From contig OX123192.2 of assembly GCA_944739405.2 (NCBI GenBank), positions 52,752,486 to 52,816,485 of the forward strand: DNA of 64,000 nt, in the 5' to 3' direction. The DNA comes from Euclidia mi. Its lineage: Eukaryota > Arthropoda > Insecta > Lepidoptera > Erebidae. The notes beneath the pieces were generated by a model. It did no database searches. It saw nothing but the letters and a program-made list of their open reading frames with translations, and was not told the origin of the DNA. This document shows positions 10,929 to 20,375 of the stretch, piece after piece. The position numbers were made by a program, and so were the translations under genes. Position 1 is the first letter of the stretch, and the number at the start of each line of letters is the position of its first letter.

Positions 10929-13285
10929 ATGTCTTTTCAGCGGCAACATGTCCCTGCGACTCGGGTAAGTTTTAATGATTTTTTAAATGTTTTTGCATTA
11001 ATTAGCAACGGGAATTCTAATAATCTAAAGCATTTTAGCAGTGTAATACTATTGCAATATAGTTTTTGTACCTTACACTCACAATTTTAAGATTATGGTC
11101 TCAAATATGTGTACGTGCCCCGTGGTTACCGTTGCCGAGTGCGCCGTAAATAAGCGACTATGAGTAACGGGTACCAGGGGTTACGTTGCCAATTGCTCAG
11201 TAAAATATATTATTGAATATTTTTATTTATTTAATGTTTTAATGTTTAATTTGTTATGTGGTGTGGTTGCATACAGCATGTTTTTTTTCTTTTTGCTTCA
11301 GTGCTTGAAATTAACAAGATCGCAAAAAATATTGGCTTTAGTTCCTAACAAAAATGCTTGTTCTGACGAAGAAAGTGAAATTTCTGATAGAGAACCCCAC
11401 CTAGAGCCATTATCCTCGCCTATTATAAGCTCAAATCCGCTTTCACTAGATTTCTCTTATGAAAAGCTCAACATCTTAGATAGTGATGGCGATGATAATA
11501 CTGCAAATGTCAACGATTCCGAAGTAAACGTTTACGAAAATGTGCCATTGACACCAACATTTGATGAAGTTTTCCCCTCCCCTACAACAAATAATTATGA
11601 GGCCATTCCTACATTAAGCTCTATACATGCGCTGCCGCTGCCTACGCCATCAGTACCTACACCATCGCCCGCCATACCTATCACAAGACGTAAACGAAAA
11701 CAGGTTACGACAACAGTTGCAAAAAAGATAAAAAAGAGGTTGATTCTTAATTATAACTGGACAAAAAGAATATTCAAACACAGAGCATTTATAGATGAAG
11801 ACTTACATGAACTTCATAAGACTAAATTAGACACAACATTAGAATATTTTTATTACTTTTTCTCTGAAGATATAATTACGAACATTACTCAAAATACTAA
11901 CTTATACTCCCTACAACAGCTAGGTAGATGCATACAAGTAACTAATGATGATATGAAGAATTTTTTAGCTATACATATTTTAATGGGTATCGTAAAAATG
12001 CCAGCCTATACTGATTATTGGGCAAAGAAAACTCGCTATGCTCCAGTGGCAGATATCATGAACCTAAAGAGATATGAGCAAATACGGCGATATATTCATT
12101 TTGTGGATAATTACGACGACGATGGTACGGATAGATATTTTAAGATACGCCCTGTTATGGAAAAAGTTCGTCAAAATTTCCTAAAACTTAAAGAAGAAGG
12201 ACAATATTCAATTGACGAAATGATGATTCCTTACAAAGGCAGAAAAGCCGGCAAGAGGAAACAATACATCCAAAACAAACCAAAGAAATGGGGTTTCAAA
12301 AATTTTATTCGCGCCGGTGTGTCAGGGCTTATATATGATTTTATTATATATGGCGGCGAAGACACATTTCGAGGATATACGTTCTCTGATACAGAATATA
12401 GTCTTGGTTTAGGGGGTCAGGTAGTTGTAGCGCTATGTCAAACAATTAAGAGAAAACCTTGCCGGGTATATGCCGATAACTTTTTTACATCCCCTGAATT
12501 AGTATATTTACTCAGGGAAGAGCACGGTATATTTAGCTTTGGGACCATAAGGGCAAACCGGCTACGAGGCTGCCAAGGTCTATTGCCTCAGGATTTGATA
12601 ATGCGCAAGAAAAGTAGGGGATATAGTGCGCAATTAGTTTGCAATAAAAATAAGCTTGCAGTTATCAAATGGCATGACAATAAAGTTGTTACATTTATAA
12701 GTTCTTACATGGACTCCCATCCAATCGAAAAAATCAAGAGATACTCGAAAGAAAGTAAAGCTAAGGTAGAGGTTCCATGTCCGCAAGTGGTGAAGGAGTA
12801 TAACAAATATATGGGCGGAGTTGACTTGGCGGATATGCTTATTTCGTTGTACCGTACACCATTCAAGTCGCGTAGATGGTACTTGGGCATTTTTGCACAA
12901 CTATTAGATATGTGCATCAATAACGCATGGCTGTTGTACCGAAGAGATAATAGAAATAAAATTTCGCTTAAAAGATTTCCGGTACGACATTTACGAAAGT
13001 TTACGTGGAGTAGGCAAAATAACAGAACATCAAGAAAGTGATTTGGTTGACATAGCACCTGAAAGAAAGATTCAAAAACCAAAACCTGCTACTATTCGGC
13101 CCATAGACAGCATTCGTCTGGACAATATAGGTCATCTTCCAGAAGTGCAAGACAAAAAAGCACGTTGTCGCTATTGTAAGGAAGGAAGAACTTACATATA
13201 CTGTATTAAGTGCAATGTCAGCCTATGTTTAGTGGTGGGTGAAAGAAATTCCCGCAATTGTTTTCGTTTATTTCATACAAAATAA
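10929..13285 (+). CDS. piggyBac-like transposase, probable two-exon gene with one frameshift
   Basis: The long open frame 11242-13041 holds the transposase core. An N-terminal acidic region is followed by a basic patch (TRRKRKQ). The catalytic aspartates are in SIDEMMIPYKG (codon 12214), YADNFFTSP (12475) and GGVDLADM (12823, with a further Asp at 12832). The C-terminal cysteine-rich finger (CRYCKEGRTYIYCIKCNVSLC, then RNCFRLFH) is encoded in another frame at 13043-13285. The frame switches cleanly at an A run near 12969-12972, so one extra A explains it. The first 20 codons of the open frame look like intron: TTTTTGCTTCAG ends at 11301, and a start codon at 10929 followed by 12 codons ends at a GGGTAAGT donor at 10964/10965 in matching phase. 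The enzyme would cut and paste at TTAA. Polyadenylation signals follow at about 13280-13305. Confidence 0.8.
10965..11301 (+). other. Predicted intron in the piggyBac transposase gene
   Basis: The donor GTAAGT is at 10965-10970. The acceptor is a T-rich tract ending in TTCAG at 11301. Removing it joins a 12-codon exon beginning at the ATG at 10929 to the core frame at 11302 without a phase change. It replaces a hydrophobic, Phe-rich N-terminus that would be unusual for a nuclear transposase. This is prediction only. Confidence 0.5.
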
Positions 13286-13380
13286 ATGTATTTCTTTCCA
13301 CAATAAATACTTTTTCTATTAAAAGTGTTTCTTTAACAACTTGGCAACGTGCACCACAGTACCCGTACCGAAACATAGGT

Positions 13381-14064
13381 CATTCGTCGAGTAGTTGGCG
13401 CCGGTACCTGTGGGACACGTACATTTTCTCGTAAATGGTAAGTCCATGATTTTTTTTTTAATTTTCCTAGGCTTCAGGAATGATTATTAGTTGAGAAATT
13501 ATAAAAAAATAGGTTTCAAAAGCATCACCTGTTTTGCCAGTTTTATTTTAATATTTAACTGCATCATTTTCATCATGGTTCTGATCACTTTCGCGGATTG
13601 CCTGCATTATTAGGTATATATAATGTTAGTGGAAGCTCCTGTTTCGCCATGTCTATTCTGCGGAGGCTAACTAAATGAACATTAAAATTAAGTATTATGC
13701 TTGAGCATTATTATGTACAGTAAATATACAATAGATATAGAAGGTGTAACAGTTGCAGCACCTTACAAAATGTAAATTATGTGTATTATTCAAAACCTTG
13801 GCGATGAAAAAGAGTGACCGTGACTTTTATTGCTAGGATTTTGACTTTGACTTTACTCATTTTTGTCATTTATTCTAAATAATATTATTTTAAGAGCAAT
13901 CACAATAATGAGAGTTAAGTAACTCACAGTATTTTTTGCAAAAAATATCCATTTTAGTAAGTAAAGAAGTGTCCTATAGATAAAAAGTAGTTCACTATCG
14001 GTGGACTAAAAAAGAAGTAACATGCATAAGGACTATCTCAGGCACTCTAAGCTTTTTTAACACA
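13381..14064. other. Non-coding spacer
   Basis: AT-rich, with no supported gene. 13381-13430 still carries GTACC/GGCGCC words resembling the piggyBac subterminal motifs. Confidence 0.4.
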
Positions 14065-14521
14065 TAGTCCAGTCATTTAAGCTTAAATTAGGTAAGAATC
14101 TCGGAATTCGAGATACCCAGCTGTAAATCTGTAAATACTTGTATATTGACACCCTAAAAGTTGTCTCAAAACCTACATATGGTAGGGTGTACGCAACTAT
14201 CATCAATATCGACAAAATCGTTTTTTTGCGCTTTTTTTGTAAATATCTCTCTCCTATGGGTTTTTGCTATTTTTATTTATTATCAATATTGTAGAATACA
14301 AAATTCTCTACAAAATTTTTCATTCGTTCAAACAATTTTTCATACGGTGAACCGTTTTTGAGATAGAGGGCGGAGAGCGCGCGGTCACAGCATCACTTCA
14401 GGTCAACCGGTGCCTCCGGTCGAAAACGCGCCATGTATAGTTGATGAACTATCGATAAATCAATAATTATAAATATTTGTCAATGTTTATTAACTATTAA
14501 ATTATATTTTATCATTTTCTT
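14065..14521 (+). repeat. Left long inverted repeat arm
   Basis: Matches the reverse complement of 15603-16056. It contains GAATTCGAGATACCCAGCTG near its outer end and TATCGATAAATCAATAATTA near its inner end. Confidence 0.82.
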
Positions 14522-14653
14522 AATGCATTAAATCTATATCCATTCAATAATACTGATAACCGTTTCCTAAAATTAAATAATAATATAATTATATTCCCAT
14601 TTACACTAATGACATTCATTCCAAAACACATATTTTATTTCTGCACGCATTAA

Positions 14654-15345
14654 GTGGCTGTGACACAACTTCTGCGCTTTTTAAAAAGGGGAAAAAAAGC
14701 ATTTTTAAAAGTTTTTGAGAAACTGACGAATTTGGATGAACTAGCATTTGAGGAAGAAAATTGTTCGGCCCAGAGATTGTTAGAGAGTGGAACTCAAACC
14801 TTATTGGCAGTCTATAATGCTTCGAAATCTGTGAAAAGTCTCGATCATCTTCGTTATATGCCGTTAAGTGCCTGTATGACGTCAAGTCTACAAACCTTAA
14901 TAAACCTGTGCAGCTTTCAAATATTCCACCAACAAGTGCACCTGCTCATCAACATTTCAAACGTGCATATTATCAAGTTCAAACTTGGTTAGGGCATGAT
15001 TTGGAACCCCAGGTATGGGATTGGGCAATGCGAAACGATTTTCTTGAGCCTATCATGACAATTTTACCACCTGCTCCAGAAGATTTGCTAAATACAATTT
15101 TTGCAACTGCAAGAGTGGTTGTGTTTCGCGATGCGGATGCAGGAAAGCGGGCTTGCAATGCTCTTTAGCTTGTGGTCAATGTAATGGGCAAGCCTGTCTC
15201 AATGCCTTACCATATCAGAGCGACATTAACGAAGATGGAACATGGACGAACTTGAGAAAAATGTCGTTGAAGACGATAATGAAGACCAGTTTGAAATTTA
15301 CCAGCAGCCTGAAGACGACGATGAAGAGGAAGAAGATGATTAAAA
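14654..15345 (+). pseudogene. Cysteine-rich CXC-type domain gene fragment inside the inverted-repeat element
   Basis: Three overlapping frames form one conserved-looking protein. 14654-14860 has RGKKAFLKVFEKL and SLDHLRY. About 14845-15110 has NIPPTSAPAHQHFKRAYYQV, then TWLGHDLEP and PIMTILPPAPEDLL. About 15105-15220 has FCNCKSGCVSRCGCRKAGLQ, then CSLACGQCNGQACLN. The last part is a dense CXC/tesmin-like cysteine cluster that could bind zinc or DNA. Two frameshifts (near 14845 and 15110) break it. An acidic tail follows, and AATAAA lies near 15394. From memory, proteins with this PPTSA...YYQVQ.WLG plus Cys-cluster layout recur in invertebrate genomes as multi-copy, element-linked genes. The function is unknown. 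Confidence 0.65.
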
Positions 15346-15602
15346 TTATAAATTGTAGTTTTTGAACACTTTATCCCATTTTTTACTTTTAATAAAAATA
15401 AATGTATTGAATGATATTATTTAATAAAAAGATTAATTTATAATTTATTTGTTTTTTTTTTCATCATGTAAGAATTTATTAATATTAATTAAGTTAAAAT
15501 TCTAATATAATTCCTATATTTTCATTAAGAATTCTGTAATTACATGGGCAGGTAAGTGTTGTTAAATAATTTAATACTGAATAAAAAGTGGATAGGTTAG
15601 GA

Positions 15603-16056
15603 AGAAAATTATAAAATATAATATAATAGTTAATAAAAATTTACAGATATTTATAATCATTGGTTTATCGATAGTTCATCAACTATATATGGCGCGTTTT
15701 CGACCGGAGGCACCGGTTGACCTGAAGTGATCCTGTGACCGCGCGCTCTCCACCCTCTATCTTGAAAATGGCTCACCGTATAAAATTTTTTTTAAACAAA
15801 ATTTGTAGAGAATTTTGTATTCTATAATATTGATAATAAATACAAATAGCAAAAAAAACCATAGGAAATGAGATATTTACAAAAAAAACGCAAAAATCCG
15901 TTTTTTGTGACATTTGACCTTGAAATTTAATAGTTGCGTACACCCTACCATATGTAGGTTTTGAGACAACTTTTAGGGTGTTTATATACAAGTATTTACA
16001 GACTTACAGCTGGGTATCTCGAATTCCGAGGTGAACTTACTATAATGACTGGACTA
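15603..16056 (-). repeat. Right long inverted repeat arm
   Basis: Inverted partner of 14065-14521. Point differences and short indels show that the arms have diverged, so the element is not newly inserted. Confidence 0.82.
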
Positions 16057-16724
16057 ACAATATTTTAAGCTGTGGAAGTGATTGTAGAATTTATTTTACC
16101 CCATATGCAGTGGTAAAAATACCATTTGGAAACAAAACATCTTTAAAATTATTTTGGGCAGTAATTGACTAATATTTTAACTTTTTCGAAGTCTTTTAAA
16201 ATATAATTCGACCTTTGGAGATAGAAAATTTCACCTCGTTAGACTTAATATTTATTTATTTCTATTATAAAGCTTAAAATATATTTCTTTGAGGACCCTG
16301 CCTCACTGAAGCTCAACATTCACACGAAAAAGAAAGAGGTAGTCTGAAACGAATTTTAAAAATATACATGACAGTCGATATCTATGGTTTAACTGGGCAT
16401 TCTCTAACGTAGCAATCGACAATGAACTAATTAATACTACAAAATAATTTGAAAGAGTCGTTAGAACTCTTCAATATTTATTTGTGTGCTTATATCGTTT
16501 TATACTGATCGTTATTCTGTATATTCTTCACTTTTATAAATTTTAACCAGTATTTAGTTGGAATATGTAACTTTACGAATACAATATACTTTTTGGGCGG
16601 TAGGTGTAAATAAGTTACAACATCTAAAAATTTTGAAAAAGTTATTTAATTAAATTTTGCAAAGTTTTCTGAACTTTTGAAGATATTCTGAGTGCAACTG
16701 ATTACAAATAGCTTGTACTCACGT
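16057..16724. other. Non-coding spacer
   Basis: AT-rich, with no gene supported. The 5' untranslated part of the following LINE may start within the last tens of bases. Confidence 0.4.
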
Positions 16725-16833
16725 TTGTTACATGTAACAATCAGTTTTGAGTTACATTACCACCTGCCAGCTGATCACTACAAACTTAAACTACACATCA
16801 CAACTTTCATCAAGTTTATTTCTCAAAATAAAT

Positions 16834-17589
16834 ATGTCACAACTGCTGGAAATTCAAGCTGCACAGAAAAGTCTGGAAGACTCTTTTGCAAAAAGAATGG
16901 GTGAGTTAGAGGCCCAGATTCAAGGTAGCGCGCCAGCCAAGGACACCGTAGCAAAGTTGGCTGAAGAGTTCCGTACCTTTCGAGAACTTGCTTTCAACAT
17001 GCTTGGAATCCTTAGAAAGCAGATAAACGAATGTGTCAAAATGTATGACACCATGGAGACAAGGCATCGCAGGAAGGCACTTGTATTCACTGGCTTCAAA
17101 GAGTTGGCGAAGGAGGATTGTGTTACTCTCATCATAGGGACCCTGCAAAACACTTTGGGTCTGAAAAACCTCTCTGCTGAGGCCATCAAAACTTGCCATA
17201 GACTCGGTAGCCCGAATAAAGATCATCCCCGGCCTATTCTGGTTCGTTTTAGCAGCTTGGATGATAAGATGTCAGTGTGGAGGGCCAAGAAAGCACTCAA
17301 GGGCTCTTCAATCTCAGTCAAGGAGTTCCTCACCAAGTCTCGACAGATTGTATTCGGGCGTGCCCGTCAGCACTTCGGTATGCGGTCTTGTTGGACGCAG
17401 GATGGCACCATTGTTATCAAAACTCCGGACGGCAATCGTTCAAAAATCACGTGCATGGACGGCTTAAATTCAGTGATAGCAAAGTACCCAGAACGATTGG
17501 ATGGCTCTTCGTCTGCTGCTGGAACCACTGGCGGTGCTAGAAGTGGAAGTTCGTCCCGGGCAACAAACAAGAACTCCCGTAAAAACTGA
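16834..17589 (+). CDS. LINE ORF1 protein (K family, copy A)
   Basis: The protein is 251 residues from the ATG at 16834, chosen because copy B's ORF1 starts at the same place (MSQL.). An open stretch continues upstream to 16747 but is not conserved. Residues 1-90 are heptad-rich and probably coiled coil (QAAQKSLEDSFAKRMGELEA). The middle (about 90-180) resembles the RRM-like/ORF1 core of LINE nucleic-acid chaperones (ALVFTGFKELAKEDC, TCHRLGSPNKDHPRPILVRF). A conserved C-terminal block includes FGMRSCWTQDGTIVIKTPDG. It would coat LINE RNA as a trimer. It is intact by reading frame. Confidence 0.8.
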   Translation: MSQLLEIQAAQKSLEDSFAKRMGELEAQIQGSAPAKDTVAKLAEEFRTFRELAFNMLGILRKQINECVKMYDTMETRHRRKALVFTGFKELAKEDCVTLIIGTLQNTLGLKNLSAEAIKTCHRLGSPNKDHPRPILVRFSSLDDKMSVWRAKKALKGSSISVKEFLTKSRQIVFGRARQHFGMRSCWTQDGTIVIKTPDGNRSKITCMDGLNSVIAKYPERLDGSSSAAGTTGGARSGSSSRATNKNSRKN

Positions 17590-18091
17590 GGTGACACCAG
17601 CGTTGTATTCTTGTTATATTTGACTTCATAAGTTTATTGGCTCCATAATTCATAAGAGATTCTCTTATTCTTATCGGCTTAACCATTTTGTTTACTTCTC
17701 GTTTATAAAGTTCTGTTTACCCACTAATTTATTTTCAAATTTATATATTGTTACTACATAGTCTACATACATGAACATTTTTTGTAATTTGCCAGGTTAT
17801 TACATTGACAGTTGACATGTGTCAATCTTGTCAGATTGTAACAAAACGTTTTGGGTGCGTTCGTATTTTTTCTTTTCTCTTGATGCTAAATGTGTCATAT
17901 TATGTTAGTTTTAATTATACAGTATATGTTTCAACACTAATTTTGTTCTCGTATTTAAGTTTATGTTATTTTTATGTTTAGTGTTTATTGTGTGAATTTA
18001 GCTGGCGGGTGGTGCAGTAATGATAATATTTTGAGGTAAATTAATAACTTGATATATTTTATTTTACTTTATTTATATATTTATATAATAC
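17590..18091. other. Inter-ORF region of LINE copy A
   Basis: No gene. It contains GCTGGCGGGTGGTGCAGTAATG at about 18000-18020, matching copy B at 41045-41065, and leads into an AT-rich stretch where the insertion begins. Confidence 0.6.
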
Positions 18092-18398
18092 TAGAGGACC
18101 CGTGCTGCTCCACAGCATATTTTAATATTATAAAAAAGCTCTTACATATAGGTATGATGAGTACATTGTAGCCTTATCTAATAAGTAAAAAGATGATATA
18201 CTTACCAAAAATATAATATATCACAAAACTTCTTTTCTCACAACATTGGCTTTGCATTGCACCTTAGGTATCGTGAAATTTCCACCTTGGCAGTACTGAA
18301 TGGTTTGCCGCGCAATAGGGATATATATAATATGTATAACTGAACATTGACGAAAGAAAGTTCTTCAATATGACTGTGCTGCCCTACCATTCTTTCCA

Positions 18399-18942
18399 TT
18401 AGGAAAATAGCAAGTTATGAACAATTTCGCCAGTACCATAGTCAGTAATCGTATTACTGTTTTCCAGGTGAACTCTGAATTGACACTCGGGATATAGCTC
18501 ACTTACACTCTGAAGTTCAGCGTGCCCTGCGTACTGTCCATTGGCACCCATCACACGTTTGTAATCTGTTGCATTTGTAATGGTCTGGCCATACGCTTCG
18601 TCCCCAACAGTGAAGTTACTATATAGGTACATCCCACTTATTGACAATGTTATCAACAGTGGCCAAACGGATTTCATAATGTTTATTCTCACTTCCATAT
18701 AAACAATAAGAAATTGCGCGGAATAAGCAATTACCGTCACCAAGAAAGGAAATCACTTGAAAATTGTTGATGGTAGAATTAATCAAATCTGAACCCGTTT
18801 CCACCCGTATTTTTTTAGCAGTAGGAGGACCATCCGGTACCAAATCTCCGACAGGGCCGTCATTGACCAAGATTCTTTGTTCAAACTTTCTCTGAGCATT
18901 TTTCAATTTCCTTCCAAGAACCATCATTATAATTGAAAACAC
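18399..18942 (-). pseudogene. OTU-like cysteine protease fragment
   Basis: The minus-strand frame at 18619-18942 has FLGDGNCLFRAISYCLYGS, the catalytic-Cys motif of ovarian-tumour (OTU) deubiquitinases. The overlapping frame at 18399-18743 supplies the second half (EYKxxM-like DYKRVMGANGQYAGHAELQS), typical of the OTU fold after the Cys loop. A frameshift near 18620-18645 separates them. The about 180-residue total suggests a stand-alone OTU unit rather than a large protein. OTU domains are known in some insect Helitron/Helentron proteins, which is one possible source; no helicase or Rep motif was found nearby. Confidence 0.7.
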
Positions 18943-19194
18943 AACTACTCACAAAAAATACGTTATTAAATCAGAAACTTAAGTAACTAACTAACACTAA
19001 CTTCACTTTTTTCTTTATTTGTCAATATTTATCAAAATTAAAAATATAGAAAAATAACTTTTTTTTTTAAAGTAAGAAAATAGGTTTTATTTCTGTTATC
19101 CAGCTAAATATTTCTGTGAGAAGCACGATTTATTTTGTTTTGTGTATGGGTGTGATTAATCCATCATAATTTAGAAATTTAATAATGACGTTTA

Positions 19195-19500
19195 TAGTTT
19201 TGGTACTTTTGGTAGGAATGGTAGCTTTGGTAGCAATCGTAAGTAACATTGCTACCAAAACTACAGTATATGCCAAAATACCATTTCTCCAAAACTACTA
19301 TTCCTACCGAAAATACTATTCCTATCAAAACTACTATTTGTACCAAAACTACTATTCATACTAACACTATCATATCTACCATTTTTTCTAAACTACCATT
19401 TCTACCAAAACTGCCGGTGCTGTCAAAAGTACCTACCTTTTCTCTCAAAACTACTATTCTTACCAAAGCTACAATTTCTACCATAACTAACACTTGTTAT
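19195..19500. repeat. Degenerate minisatellite of ACCAAAACTACTATTC-type units
   Basis: Units of roughly 16-24 bases based on TACCAAAACTACTATT recur many times with changes. The first part (19198-19235) carries the reverse complement (TTTTGGTAGGAATGGTAG), so the array folds back on itself near 19235-19260 (GGTAGCAAT...ATTGCTACC). Confidence 0.65.
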
Positions 19501-20313
19501 AATACATATAATTCTATGACAATAGTACTATGAACCGCTGTAATATGTTCCACATAAAAAAAAAATTAAGATGCCCGAAGAATGTCCGTAATTTAAAAAC
19601 CCAAAAATTTTCCTAACATAAAACGTAAGGAAAATTCCTCAACATCAGAGATCAGTTCACCCAACATTAAGGGTTAACTGGTAACATTCGGGGAATATTA
19701 CCTGCTACTCGTATCAGCGATAATTCACTACAGTGATAATTTGACCAACATCGGGTATAATTTTACACACCACCACACTCACACCCGTATGAAAGTAAGG
19801 CAAGGTCACCTTAAGGAGGTATAACGTTTTTTCCTGGCAGTTACCGCAAGGAACTTATTAGATGCCATAAAAATATTTTTGAATTAAGAACCGTCCATGT
19901 AGAGAGAAAGCAATGGAATCTTAAGAAATTTATAGGAAAATATTGAAAAATAAGTTCAATGTCCACACCTATCTTCCTTCAAACTTACCCAATTTGAATG
20001 AGCATACCATCAAATGAAAGAACTCTTTTCAACGCGTGTTTTAGGCCTATAACGAAACGCCTACCTCAATGAGAACCAGATATATAGAAGCAGAAAGTCA
20101 TTGACTACGGCTACGAAAACGTAAAAAATGTATGGGAGAAAACTGTTGTTGCATATAACTTGATGAATGTGCAAGTTAGGTAATTTCTAATGCTTGATGA
20201 CAAATCTATGCAGCGAGAGCTGTCATTTAAAAAAAAATCATGTGAATCGGTTCGGTAGAACGGGCTGGCCGACTCGTATTATAAAACACAAATTCTTTTA
20301 ATATATAGATTAT

Positions 20314-20315
<2 letters not shown>

Positions 20316-20366
<51 letters not shown>
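20316..20366. repeat. (TA)n microsatellite
   Basis: A continuous TA dinucleotide run immediately before ORF2 of LINE copy A. It coincides with the AT-rich target in which the insertion sits. Confidence 0.9.
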
Positions 20367-20369
<3 letters not shown>

Positions 20370-20375
20370 TAATCT

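Larger units (their letters stand above)
10759..13380 (+). mobile_element. piggyBac-family DNA transposon
   Basis: It encodes a piggyBac-type DDD transposase. The left end is placed at the TTAA at 10759-10762. The subterminal sequence (CCGGTAACGG, then GTGCACGTTGC) is matched in inverted form at about 13340-13375 (GGCAACGTGCAC, then TACCCGTACCG). No TTAA is evident at the right, so that end is degenerate or slightly misplaced. More GGTTACCGTTGCC-like words lie at about 11118-11195 and 13395-13410. Family assignment comes from the transposase; the boundaries are approximate. Confidence 0.75.
14065..16056. mobile_element. DNA-transposon-like element with about 455-bp inverted terminal repeats
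   Basis: 14065-14521 and 15603-16056 are inverted copies of each other, interrupted by small indels. The outermost shared words are TAGTCCAGTCATT on the left and AATGACTGGACTA on the right. Further in are CTCGGAATTCGAGATACC, CAACTATCATC-like and GCGCGTTTTCGACCGGAGGC-type segments. The internal 1.1 kb holds a broken gene fragment. No transposase motif is seen, so this is a non-autonomous or gene-carrying element of unknown superfamily. The short open frames inside the repeats are not genes. Confidence 0.82.
18092..20315. mobile_element. Composite insertion between ORF1 and ORF2 of LINE copy A
   Basis: Relative to copy B this region is extra. It begins ACTAGAGGACCCGTGC and ends with TCGGTTCGGTAGAACGGGCT, then AAAACACAAATTCTTTTAAT, the start and end words of a dispersed insect repeat. 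Inside are a minus-strand OTU-protease fragment (18399-18942), a degenerate tandem repeat (19195-19500) and non-coding sequence. It may be one gene-carrying element or several nested ones; that cannot be told by eye. Confidence 0.6.
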
